Below are positions 1 through 8,364 of a stretch of DNA of 64,000 nucleotides, piece after piece. The notes beneath the pieces were generated by a model, which ran no database searches, was not told where the DNA came from, and worked only from the letters and a program-made list of their open reading frames with translations. This stretch comes from Novipirellula aureliae. Lineage in GTDB: Bacteria > Planctomycetota > Planctomycetia > Pirellulales > Pirellulaceae. Within the stretch, counting starts at the first letter, position 1, and every line of letters begins with the position of its first letter. Location: assembly GCF_007860185.1 (NCBI RefSeq), contig NZ_SJPY01000001.1, positions 1,015,132-1,079,131 on the forward strand, in the 5' to 3' direction. A program made the position numbers and the translations under genes.

Positions 1-133
1 TCGAACAGCGATCTTTACCAAGGAAACGAAAGAAACGAAGCAACGGATTGGCTTCCAAGCGGACGACGGTTATGAGACGCGTCGGGTGAGCCACCTTTGG
101 GCCAGGTCTTCGGATCAGCATACTGGCCATCAT
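1..133 (-). CDS. Partial unidentified protein N-terminus at left edge
   Basis: From a double ATG at 133/130 on the minus strand the frame stays open for 44 codons to the window edge. It begins 30 bases after the flippase stop on the same strand, which would suit a downstream gene in one operon. The visible peptide (MMASMLIRRPGPK...) matches nothing I recognise and the ribosome-binding site is weak. It may equally be a chance open stretch. Confidence 0.3.
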   Translation of the reverse strand, partial: MMASMLIRRPGPKVAHPTRLITVVRLEANPLLRFFRFLGKDRCS

Positions 134-162
134 CAGTCCATTCTACTTGGAGCAATGCGTTT

Positions 163-1503
163 TCAGGTCTCGCGGAGGTATGCCCAATCTTGAGCTAAAT
201 TCTTGCTGAGTCGGCGCAGTCGGCGCATGGAGAATGCAACGACGCTTGCGGAGAGAGAGAGCAGCGGAATAGTAAAAGCGATCGCTGCTCCGAGAGGGCC
301 ATAGGCGGGGAACAGCCACGCCATAAAAGTAAACGTCGCCAAAATATGCAACCCCGCCAAAGTCACGAAGATTTGGTTTTTCCCTGTATACAAAAGGCAA
401 CTCGACGTGAACGAGCACACCGTCCAGGCACTCGAACCAATCCCGATGATCAGCATCCACCCATAGCCCACCGTATACCTCTCGCCATACAAATTCAATA
501 TTGCAGGCCCGCCCAGAAAGATTGTCAGCAGGTAGACCAGGACGACGGCCCAAACGATTCTCCCCCGGCGAGCCATCAGGACTCGCACATGCCGCCAACG
601 GCACCGTTGAAGATGCTCAGCTAGAATCGGTTGGTAGTACTTGTCGGTCGCCTTGCCGATCAGGGAGACTAAACAGCCAAGCTCGAACGCAGGGGCAAGG
701 TGTGCTACATCGCCTGCTGCGTGCGGCAAGTAACTGGCGATTACCAAAGGCGACCGCCAGATCACGATGATCAATAAGTAGTATTGTAAATAGGAAGAGC
801 TGATTTTGATCCATGACCACCATTGTACGAAAAATCTTGCTATCGATTTCTTTTCGACATGCGATTTCGGTTCCGTTGAAGCTTGGTTTAGCACGTTGGA
901 TTGCCAAATGGCCAGGGCGGAAACGACGAGCACCGCTACGGAACCTGACAGGTAACAACCAACCGCACCCATAGGCGACAGCAGGTCTTGGTAGATGCAA
1001 GTAATCAACAAACCGAACGTTGTCGCAGGCATCACGATCCGAGCAAGAACGACACCGAACAGCGGATGAAGAAAGGCAAACCACATGTCAATCGCAACGG
1101 CAGCCAGAGCAATAAGTGGCATTCCCAAAAATGCCAATCGAAGGGTTAGTGGATGCGGCGAATCGAGTAGGCGAATTGCGATCGGGTATCCTACCGCCGC
1201 AATCAACGCACTGAAGATGATAACGCTAAATACGGACAAAGCCACGTAGAGACGAACATGATAGGCTTTGCCTTCGCCTCGGTACGCTGGAATGATTCTT
1301 AGAGCATACTTCCCAAAGCCGGTTTCACCGAGACTCGAGAGTAAGCTTAAGGTGGCAACCGCTGTAATGTAATGCTCGAATGCGACTGGCGCAAGCGAAT
1401 TTGCGACGATCATGGTCGCGCCATAACCGAGCAAAACGCCAATGACATTGATCGAGATCAAAATCAAAGGTATGCGAATACCGATTCCGACATGCCGATT
1501 CAT
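163..1503 (-). CDS. Polysaccharide/lipid-linked oligosaccharide flippase (Wzx/MATE-like)
   Basis: This 446-residue polytopic membrane protein has about a dozen hydrophobic segments from residue 8 onward. It shows the features of the polysaccharide biosynthesis/MVF-MATE exporter fold: an N-terminal helix ending in GYGATMIVANSL, then SLGETGFGKYALR, and a second bundle half after about residue 230. Members flip lipid-linked glycans across the inner membrane for O-antigen or exopolysaccharide assembly. The ATG at 1503 is the first good start and the length suits the family. No glycosyltransferase neighbours are visible, although the cluster may continue beyond the left edge. The substrate cannot be told from sequence. 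Confidence 0.75.
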   Translation of the reverse strand: MNRHVGIGIRIPLILISINVIGVLLGYGATMIVANSLAPVAFEHYITAVATLSLLSSLGETGFGKYALRIIPAYRGEGKAYHVRLYVALSVFSVIIFSALIAAVGYPIAIRLLDSPHPLTLRLAFLGMPLIALAAVAIDMWFAFLHPLFGVVLARIVMPATTFGLLITCIYQDLLSPMGAVGCYLSGSVAVLVVSALAIWQSNVLNQASTEPKSHVEKKSIARFFVQWWSWIKISSSYLQYYLLIIVIWRSPLVIASYLPHAAGDVAHLAPAFELGCLVSLIGKATDKYYQPILAEHLQRCRWRHVRVLMARRGRIVWAVVLVYLLTIFLGGPAILNLYGERYTVGYGWMLIIGIGSSAWTVCSFTSSCLLYTGKNQIFVTLAGLHILATFTFMAWLFPAYGPLGAAIAFTIPLLSLSASVVAFSMRRLRRLSKNLAQDWAYLRET

Positions 1504-1801
1504 TCGGACAATTCATTTCTATTGTTGTTTTATGCGATTCAAAAGACGATGCAGGAACCAATATACTTGCAGCAGTGTCAACACAAGCTCAAAACTCGAT
1601 GAGATAATCAACATAATGCTGTTCTCTGAATCGCAATCCGCACGGAGTGGGCGATGGTTGCAACGCGTATTGTTCATCGGCGACCGAGGAGGCTGGGGGG
1701 GATTTGATGTTGTGGACAATGCGCGTTTTACCCGACCCGCCTTTCCCCGAAACAGACGGACAAGCATCTGACGAAAGCGTAGCGAAGATGTCAGTCGTAC
1801 G

Positions 1802-3091
1802 TCAAAATCGATCGGCTCGGTAGGGCTCGACGGCTAGATGCGTTGGTTTGCCCGAGATCATTTCACCGATCAGTTTGCCCGTGGCGGGAGCCATGCTGAG
1901 GCCTAGCATGTTATGTCCGGCAGCGATGTAGACGTTCGAGAAACTTGGGCACCGATCAATGACGGGAGTGCTATCGTAGGTCATTGGCCGCCATCCACAC
2001 CAAGTTTCCGAAAACTCGGTCGGCAATTCGCTCTTCAAGTATCTTCGTGCAACTTCGGTGAGCAAGCGTAGGCGTTTCGGATCGATTCTCGAATCGAAAC
2101 CGATGAACTCCATCATCGAGCCGAGCCTCAGTTCGGATTGCCAGGGGGTGACCGCCACCTTGTGTTCGGGAAAAATCATTGGCGTTTCAGGGCAAACCTG
2201 TGGTCGTGGCATCGTCACCGAATAGCCTTTGCCGGGTTGGATCGGAATCTGGTAACGCAAGATTTTTTCTAGCTGGGGCGTCCATGCACCGGTAGCAATG
2301 ACGAATTCGTCGGCATCGATTGTTTGAGAGGAAAGCAAAACGCGATCAGCGGCACCATCCTGCTCATTGATTCCGGTCAACGCTTGTTGTTCAACAAATT
2401 CCACACCACGTTCGAGTAGTGAGTCCCGCCAAGACTCCAGTAATCGATCGGGACGCAAATGGGCATCGTGTTCAAAGTACCAAGCGCCAACGACGTGTTC
2501 CCGAAGCGAAGGTTCGAAGTCCAGCAATTCTGCTTTTGTGAATCGCTTCGCCGGTTCGTTGAAATCGCGTCTTAGCAGTTCGTCCGTTGAAGCGTAAGAA
2601 TCGAATGCTGATTGGTTCTCGTACACGAACATCAATCCTTGGCGGGTCCATTCACAATTCAAATGGAACGAATCGACAAGCTCTTCGTAAAGCTGCATGG
2701 CGGAGGTCAGCAGCGGATGGATCGCACGCCCTGACTGGTTGCAATCGTTTGCATTGCAGCGGAGCGAAAACTTGAGTAACCATTTCCAGAGCGATACGTT
2801 CAGGCCAGGGCGAATTCGCATCGGCGAGTTCGGCTTCAGCATAGCCTTGAACGTTTTCGTTAGAGCGCCCGGTTCGGCAAGGGGCAATGCGTGGCTTGGG
2901 CTGATGTAGCCGCAATTGCCATGCGAGCATCCGCTTCCGATGCGGCTTTTGTCGACGACGGTGACCCTAAATCCACCAAGGTTCAAGTAGTGAGCACAAG
3001 CGATTCCGACCACTCCCCCGCCAATGACGACGACGTGCCGTGATTCGGCCAACGGCTCAGATTGCCGAACCGAATCATCCGAATCGGTCAT
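1802..3091 (-). CDS. FAD-dependent D-amino-acid (cis-4-hydroxy-D-proline) dehydrogenase, DadA family
   Basis: This 429-residue flavoprotein has an N-terminal Rossmann FAD motif (VIGGGVVGIACAHYL, about residues 22-36) followed by VVDKSRIGSGCSHGN. Near the C-terminus GWRPMTYDSTPVID and the glycine-rich AAGHNMLGLSMAPATGK are typical of DadA/glycine oxidase proteins. The family oxidises D-amino acids to imino acids and passes electrons to the respiratory chain. Its ATG overlaps the stop of the preceding hydroxyproline epimerase gene by 4 bases, so the two are translationally coupled. That makes cis-4-hydroxy-D-proline the most likely substrate; this is inferred from context. No signal peptide or membrane anchor is seen. 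Confidence 0.85.
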   Translation of the reverse strand: MTDSDDSVRQSEPLAESRHVVVIGGGVVGIACAHYLNLGGFRVTVVDKSRIGSGCSHGNCGYISPSHALPLAEPGALTKTFKAMLKPNSPMRIRPGLNVSLWKWLLKFSLRCNANDCNQSGRAIHPLLTSAMQLYEELVDSFHLNCEWTRQGLMFVYENQSAFDSYASTDELLRRDFNEPAKRFTKAELLDFEPSLREHVVGAWYFEHDAHLRPDRLLESWRDSLLERGVEFVEQQALTGINEQDGAADRVLLSSQTIDADEFVIATGAWTPQLEKILRYQIPIQPGKGYSVTMPRPQVCPETPMIFPEHKVAVTPWQSELRLGSMMEFIGFDSRIDPKRLRLLTEVARRYLKSELPTEFSETWCGWRPMTYDSTPVIDRCPSFSNVYIAAGHNMLGLSMAPATGKLIGEMISGKPTHLAVEPYRADRF

Positions 3092-4122
3092 ACAGGGATT
3101 CCGTAGCAGAATGGGTCTTCAGGGTCAAGAATCAATTGTGCTTCGGCGGTGACCGAAGCGGTGCCGGTGATGCTAGGGACAATCACGCCGCCCGAGTCGG
3201 CGACATCGTCAGCTAACGCCGCGCCACCTTGCACTCCCGTATTACCGAGTTTCTTCAGTTCGGATTCCGTCGGCAGTCGATATCGAGCTTCGAAATGGGT
3301 GCCGATGATGCTCTCTTGGTGCCAGAGCTTTCCTGGAGCAAGGAGTCCATCGGCAGCCAAGCACGCCAACTTTGCACTCGTCCCGGTACCGCATGGGGAC
3401 CGGTCCCATTGCCCGCCAGGGCAGAGCACAAAATTGCGTCCATCGGCAGTTGAGGTTTCGGCGAAGACTTCCACATGGTCAATCGTTTTGCCTTGGTGCC
3501 CGGTGATTTTCTGTTCGTCCAAGGCATTGCGAATTGCGCGGGTGTAAGTGAGTAAGTCCTCCAGGTGCTGAGGCCGGATTTGATCCGGCTCGCTGCGAAC
3601 TAAGAAGAACCAGTTTCCGCCCCAGGCGATATCGCCGACCACGCTACCAAAACCAGGGACTTCAACCGCCACTTCTTTGCGATAGCGATAGCTTGGGACG
3701 TTTTGAAACGTCACCCGGCGCAAGTCTTCATCGAGCTTGAATCCAATGGTACCGACCGGCGTTTCGATCTTGTGCTGACCGGGATCGATACGACCAAGAT
3801 GAGCCAAGGTGACTGCGACACCAATGACTCCATGACCACACATGCCTAGCGAGCCAACATTGTTAAAGAACATCACGCCAGCGACGCAATCGGCGACGGA
3901 AGGTTTGCAAAGCAACGCACCAACCATCACGTCATTGCCACGAGGTTCATTGACGATGGCGCTGCGAAAATAATCAAACTCATTCTCAAATCGCTGCTGC
4001 CGCTGCAACAGGCTCCCTTTACCCAAATCGGGACCGCCCGAAACGACCAGCCGAGTTGGCTCGCCACCAGTGTGAGAATCAAAAACCGAAATACGCTCGA
4101 GGCGTGGGGCTATATCTTTCAT
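3088..4122 (-). CDS. 4-hydroxyproline 2-epimerase / proline racemase family
   Basis: This 344-residue proline racemase-fold enzyme keeps both catalytic cysteines, Cys95 in GMCGHG and Cys244 in DRSPCGTGTSA. That argues for an epimerase or racemase, because the related dehydratases replace the first cysteine. HTGGEPTRLV near the N-terminus and WGGNWFFLV in mid-protein are also family signatures. Trans-4-hydroxy-L-proline would be converted to the cis-D isomer, which the overlapping downstream FAD oxidase could consume. It is the first gene of a two-gene operon; the 111 bases before it presumably hold the promoter. Proline racemase proper cannot be excluded. Confidence 0.88.
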   Translation of the reverse strand: MKDIAPRLERISVFDSHTGGEPTRLVVSGGPDLGKGSLLQRQQRFENEFDYFRSAIVNEPRGNDVMVGALLCKPSVADCVAGVMFFNNVGSLGMCGHGVIGVAVTLAHLGRIDPGQHKIETPVGTIGFKLDEDLRRVTFQNVPSYRYRKEVAVEVPGFGSVVGDIAWGGNWFFLVRSEPDQIRPQHLEDLLTYTRAIRNALDEQKITGHQGKTIDHVEVFAETSTADGRNFVLCPGGQWDRSPCGTGTSAKLACLAADGLLAPGKLWHQESIIGTHFEARYRLPTESELKKLGNTGVQGGAALADDVADSGGVIVPSITGTASVTAEAQLILDPEDPFCYGIPV

Positions 4123-4233
4123 TTTCGACTAAAAAGGGAGGCAACCAAGTTGATAAAAACTCGCCCCGACCGCAGCCGCCTGCTACAAATCCAAGATGCG
4201 AATTGCACCAACAAAAATCAGCAAAAACGAAGC

Positions 4234-4923
4234 TTAATCGGCATCTGCTGCTCTGTAAATGGAGGTTTGGTTTGTTTCATGGTCGGCTCTTGTGTTTATA
4301 TTCTGGCAATCGATGGCGGAAAGTTCAAAGATGCGGTGTGGACGAGTCGAGAACCAGGAAACCAAACCGCGTCGTTCGCTTTCTGCTAACGCACGAAGCG
4401 AATCGGCAAAACCGGCCGGATAGATCGCCACCAATGGCTGCAATTGCCCGTCCTCTGCACTCATCGCCACGATTAATTCGCCAGGCGATTTCAGCCACTC
4501 CTGACGCAGTCGCATCAGGTGTTTTGACGTCAGGTTTGGCATGTCGACGGGCGTTACCAAGCAACCCGCAAAATGCTCGTCCGCAGCACGGGCAACGGCC
4601 GCTGCGATACCAGTCGCAGGTCCTCGAAAGGCAACGGGATCGACAATCGTTGGGCAGGTTGCACCCGGCCGAGCGTAACCGGACAAATAGACATCCTGAC
4701 TCACTTCCTTGGCTCGATCTACGGCATGGTGGAGGAACGTTTTGCCAGTTGGGTGAATCAGTTCCGCTTTGTCGGTGCCCATTCGCGATGAGCGACCGCC
4801 ACACAGGACGACGCACAAAAGCTTCATGCGATCCCATTGTTCTGTAAAGGATTGGCTTGTCTTTAGCCTTCCCTTTTGCTCGCAATTGGCGGAGGAAGCG
4901 GAGTTGCTTTCGGGCGTTATCAT
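4234..4923 (-). CDS. mobA: Molybdenum cofactor guanylyltransferase MobA
   Basis: This protein attaches GMP to molybdopterin in molybdenum cofactor synthesis. The nucleotide-binding signature LCGGRSSRMGTDKAEL is clear, followed by FRGPATGIAAA and the metal-binding VTPVDMPNL. Two starts are possible. ATG at 4923 overlaps the stop of the upstream cobA-hemD gene (ATGA) and has GGGAG about 10 bases before it. ATG at 4827 lies directly before MKLLCVVLCGG and gives the family-typical N-terminus. I list the coupled start, which carries a non-conserved 32-residue extension. No other molybdenum cofactor gene lies in the window. Confidence 0.85.
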   Translation of the reverse strand: MITPESNSASSANCEQKGRLKTSQSFTEQWDRMKLLCVVLCGGRSSRMGTDKAELIHPTGKTFLHHAVDRAKEVSQDVYLSGYARPGATCPTIVDPVAFRGPATGIAAAVARAADEHFAGCLVTPVDMPNLTSKHLMRLRQEWLKSPGELIVAMSAEDGQLQPLVAIYPAGFADSLRALAESERRGLVSWFSTRPHRIFELSAIDCQNINTRADHETNQTSIYRAADAD

Positions 4924-6440
4924 GTCGATGGATGCTCCCGAACCGCCTTGATCAATTGGTCAATCGTATAGGGATCGGCTTCCGCATCGACTTGATAGCC
5001 CAGCCGTCGCAGTGCCGCTGACGTAATCGGGCTTAAACTCGCTAGCTTGCTCCGTTTCATCGCGGGCCCGAGCATGCGATGCAAACTCTCCGCCGTGGCA
5101 CTGCTAGCAATCGTTATCCAATCGATTTGCCCCTCGTTGGCCATTTCGAGAATGTCCGGATCGGGATTGGTGACGTCCGAATGGGAATAGGCAATCGTTT
5201 CGTCAACGATCGCTCCGTCCTGCTTGAGCCGCTCTTTGAGCAGATCCCTCCCGCGGCTGGCACGGATCAACAGCGTCCGTTTTCCGCCGACCGAATCCGC
5301 CAAAGCATCTGCCAACGATTCTGCGCGGAAATCAGGGGGCGTGATATCCGACTGGAGCGAAAACTCTCTGAGCGCCTGTTCGGTTTGTTTTCCTACACAT
5401 GCGATCGTGCAGTTACCAAGCCTTCGCATGTCGAAGCCCATTTGAAGAAGTCGCTGCAGAAAGAAGCGAACACCATTTTGGCTACTAAAAACGACGAAGT
5501 CTTGCTTGGGCAGGTCGATAATCGCCTGGTCCAAGTCGCGGCATTCGGCCAACGGGGCAATTTCAATCGCAGGCTGAATGAGTACGTTTGCACCCAGATC
5601 TCGTAGCGAAGCCGCCATCGTTTCAGCCTGATCGGCAGGCCGTGAAACCAGGATCGTTTTCCCGTAGAGAGGCTGTTGCTCCAACCAATTCGGAGTATCG
5701 GCCAGTTCGGCAACCGGTCCAATGATGACGATAACAGGGGGGCGGATTTTCGAAGCTGGGGTCATCCGATCGGCTACTTCGTCGAGCCGACATCGAAAAG
5801 TCTGCTGGTCTGGATAGCTGCAGCGTCGGACGATTGCCACGGGCGTGTCGGACGGTTTGCCTGCTTTGATCAGCGAATCGGTCCAGATTTTCGCCGTCGT
5901 AACCCCCATATAGATGACAAGAGTTCCAGGAAAACAAGCCAAGGCGTCCCAATCAAGCGCCGATTTCGTTTTGCCGGGCTCTTCGTGTCCTGTCACCAAA
6001 GCGACCGCCGAAGCGAGCTTTCGATGGGTGATCGGAATGCCCGCGTAGGAGCCTGCCGCCAACGCCGCCGTGATGCCTGGAACGATCTCGTAGGGGATTT
6101 TTGCTGCAGAAAGCGCGTCGACCTCTTCCGCAGTGCGAGCAAAAACCGCTGGATCGCCACCTTTTAACCGAGCAACCCGCCTGCCAACGCGAGCGTGGCG
6201 GAGCATTTCTTCAATGATCTCATCTTGGTGCCAAATCCTTTGTTGCCCATGCTTGCCAACGCAAATATGCTCTGCATTGGGGGCGTGTTTCAGTAGCTCA
6301 ACGCTGCTTAACCCGTCATACAGCACCACGTCACTGCCGCTAAGAAGCTCGGCGCCACGCAACGTGATCAGCCCTGGAGCGCCGGGGCCAGCGCCAATCA
6401 GGTAGACTTTTCCGTCTTCGTTCCTTTTATTACCATTCAT
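4920..6440 (-). CDS. Uroporphyrinogen-III C-methyltransferase / uroporphyrinogen-III synthase fusion
   Basis: This bifunctional tetrapyrrole enzyme has an N-terminal SAM-dependent SUMT (CobA) domain of about 250 residues and a C-terminal HemD domain. SUMT marks are YLIGAGPGAPGLITLRG, VARLKGGDPAVFAR and VPGITAALAAGSYAG. The HemD half starts near GKTILVSRPADQA and ends in a WITIASSATAESL segment. HemD closes hydroxymethylbilane to uroporphyrinogen III; SUMT methylates it to precorrin-2 for sirohaem or cobalamin. I place the start at ATG 6440 (MNGNKRNEDGKVY), because the 34 residues upstream are not family-like and the distance to rpsT fits. It is followed by mobA with a 4-base overlap. Confidence 0.9.
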   Translation of the reverse strand: MNGNKRNEDGKVYLIGAGPGAPGLITLRGAELLSGSDVVLYDGLSSVELLKHAPNAEHICVGKHGQQRIWHQDEIIEEMLRHARVGRRVARLKGGDPAVFARTAEEVDALSAAKIPYEIVPGITAALAAGSYAGIPITHRKLASAVALVTGHEEPGKTKSALDWDALACFPGTLVIYMGVTTAKIWTDSLIKAGKPSDTPVAIVRRCSYPDQQTFRCRLDEVADRMTPASKIRPPVIVIIGPVAELADTPNWLEQQPLYGKTILVSRPADQAETMAASLRDLGANVLIQPAIEIAPLAECRDLDQAIIDLPKQDFVVFSSQNGVRFFLQRLLQMGFDMRRLGNCTIACVGKQTEQALREFSLQSDITPPDFRAESLADALADSVGGKRTLLIRASRGRDLLKERLKQDGAIVDETIAYSHSDVTNPDPDILEMANEGQIDWITIASSATAESLHRMLGPAMKRSKLASLSPITSAALRRLGYQVDAEADPYTIDQLIKAVREHPST

Positions 6441-6584
6441 CTGCCCATTTTTGTCTGAAAAGTTGACTATGGACAGATGGCATCGATGTCGGCATAATGT
6501 GGGCCACTGAAAACTTTCTAGAACGACAGTTATTGCAGCCACACCGATCCGTACGAATATTCCGAAGCGAAATTAGAACCGAAG

Positions 6585-6857
6585 ATGCCAAATACCCAAA
6601 GTGCCAAGAAACGTCTGCGTCAAAGTGAAAAGTTACGTCTACGCAACCGAGCAACGCGAAGCAACATGCGTTCAACACTGCGTAACGTTCGCGAAGCAGT
6701 CAAGGAAGGCGATACCGATAAAATGCAAGCGGCATTTCGTTTGGCAGTCAAGAAACTAGACAAAGCAGCCAGCAAAAACATCATTCATCGCAACGCAGCC
6801 GCACGGACCAAGAGCCGTTTGAGCAAATTGGTCAAAGCCGCAGGCTGCAAAGCCTAA
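6585..6857 (+). CDS. rpsT: 30S ribosomal protein S20
   Basis: This 90-residue, strongly basic protein has the S20 pattern: [16 protein letters not shown] at the start, [13 protein letters not shown], then [21 protein letters not shown] and SRLSKLVK at the end. S20 binds 16S rRNA during early assembly of the small subunit. Length matches the family. The gene stands alone, divergent from cobA-hemD (145 bases apart) and convergent with the ferrochelatase gene. No clear intrinsic terminator follows it. Confidence 0.97.
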   Translation: MPNTQSAKKRLRQSEKLRLRNRATRSNMRSTLRNVREAVKEGDTDKMQAAFRLAVKKLDKAASKNIIHRNAAARTKSRLSKLVKAAGCKA

Positions 6858-7083
6858 GGCGAGGAGCGTCGCAGGTTCGCTCAGCTCTCCGAACGGATGG
6901 CTCATGCCGATCGGCTCAAACCCGCTTTCCGCTCAAAAAAACTGTGAGTTCGTAGCGAAACTCGGCGAGAGTTTCGGCGATAGGCGAGAGCCACGATTTA
7001 GCTTGTTTTTTTGAAAAACACACACGCACTCGGAGAACAGGGCGATCTGGTCGCCCGCAGGAGGGGCTGCGCACCTATTGGTC

Positions 7084-8121
7084 TCAACCCTCGGATGGGG
7101 GCCGCACTGGATTGTACAAGCAACAATCCACTGGACATACGTCATGTCCCGGCCCGAGTTCGCCGAGTGCCGCTCGCTCGCGGTCGCCATGCAACCGTTC
7201 TTCGACCAATAAGCGAATCATCTTAATGAACTTTGGCGATACGCCGGCCGTAGCCGCTCGCGCCATTTTGATATTCTTGGCTTTGCAAAGGTCGGCTGCT
7301 TCATGGTCGAGATCGTAGACGACCTCCATGTGATCGCTGACAAAGCCGATCGGCACGACAATCAGTGATTCAATCGACTGATTTTCGCTGGCGGCCTCAA
7401 TGGAATCGCAAACATCTGGCTCGAGCCAAGGTTGATGAGGTGGTCCCGAACGGCTTTGGTAGACAAGGGACCAGTTCTCGATGCCAGCCATCCCGGCTAC
7501 CAATCGGCAAGTCTCGGTAAGCTGTTTGACATAATCGGAATTATCGGCCATCAACATCGGGACGCTGTGGGCAGTGAACATCACCGTTGCGGAATTCAGG
7601 TCGGTATCAATCAACCTTGCGGCGGCTTTGACATTGTCTGACATCGTTTCGATGAACAGCGGGTGATTAAACCCCATCCGTAGTTTTTCGACCACGGGGG
7701 AGTCCTTGCCGACTTCCGCTTGGGCCTCGATCAGATTTTCGCGGTACTGGCGGCATCCACTGTTGCAGCTGAACATGCTGGTGAAAAATGCCAATGTTCG
7801 CTTGCATCCATCGTCACGCATTTGGCGAAGCGTATCGGCGAAGTAGGGGTCCCAGTTCCGGTTCCCCCAATAGACGGGCAAATCGACCCCGTTCGCTTTG
7901 AATTCCTCCTTGATCGCCGCTAGCAGTTGGCGGTTTTGTTCGTTAATCGGGCTGACGCCACCAAACGCCTGGTAGTGCTCTGCAACCTCCAACATCCGCT
8001 CGTGTGGAACCGGTTTTCCACGCAGAACGTTTTCCAAGAAGGGGATCACATCATCGGGGCCTTCTGGGCCGCCGAAGGAAACAAGCATGAATGAATCGTA
8101 GGCAGGGTCAGGGGATTGCAT
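7084..8121 (-). CDS. hemH: Ferrochelatase (protoporphyrin or coproporphyrin type)
   Basis: This 345-residue ferrochelatase inserts ferrous iron into a porphyrin. Family marks are MLVSFGGPEGPDDVIPFL, AFGGVSPIN, the catalytic-histidine segment FTAHSVPM and the acidic VPIGFVSDHMEVVYDLD. It is cysteine-rich where some ferrochelatases bind a [2Fe-2S] cluster, with CNSGC in mid-protein and CPVDCC close to the C-terminus. Whether these bind iron-sulfur is an inference. The enzyme fits with hemB and cobA-hemD nearby but is not co-transcribed with them. Sequence alone does not say whether it uses coproporphyrin or protoporphyrin, although the soluble form without a membrane tail is noticeable. Confidence 0.92.
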   Translation of the reverse strand: MQSPDPAYDSFMLVSFGGPEGPDDVIPFLENVLRGKPVPHERMLEVAEHYQAFGGVSPINEQNRQLLAAIKEEFKANGVDLPVYWGNRNWDPYFADTLRQMRDDGCKRTLAFFTSMFSCNSGCRQYRENLIEAQAEVGKDSPVVEKLRMGFNHPLFIETMSDNVKAAARLIDTDLNSATVMFTAHSVPMLMADNSDYVKQLTETCRLVAGMAGIENWSLVYQSRSGPPHQPWLEPDVCDSIEAASENQSIESLIVVPIGFVSDHMEVVYDLDHEAADLCKAKNIKMARAATAGVSPKFIKMIRLLVEERLHGDRERAALGELGPGHDVCPVDCCLYNPVRPPSEG

Positions 8122-8164
8122 GAATACAGGCTGTTGAGGGAATAAATTCGAACGAAGACCGTAT

Positions 8165-8209
8165 GGATCTTGTTAATGATCCTTTGCAGCAGGATCTTTA
8201 ACAAGATCC
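8165..8209. repeat. Palindromic element, GGATCTTGTTAA family (copy 1)
   Basis: Two 18-base arms, 8165-8182 and 8192-8209, are inverted copies with one mismatch, separated by 9 bases. The element lies between the divergent ferrochelatase and glycyl-tRNA synthetase genes. A related element occurs at 54082-54127. Confidence 0.7.
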
Positions 8210-8364
8210 ACTACGGAAATGCTGTCGCGACAGTGTATCATTGCAGCAAGCGAATCGCATCTTCGCTACTCTCCCCAATCGAGACAAAAAACGATACATT
8301 CCTCTTTTCTCGACATCTTTGTCCTCTCCAAGTTCGTTCCCAAAAACTCGTTAAAGAAATCGCC

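Noticed and set aside
1504-1801. Small genes in the gap between the flippase and oxidase genes
   Set aside because: Short frames on both strands overlap one another, lack ribosome-binding sites and show no protein-like composition.
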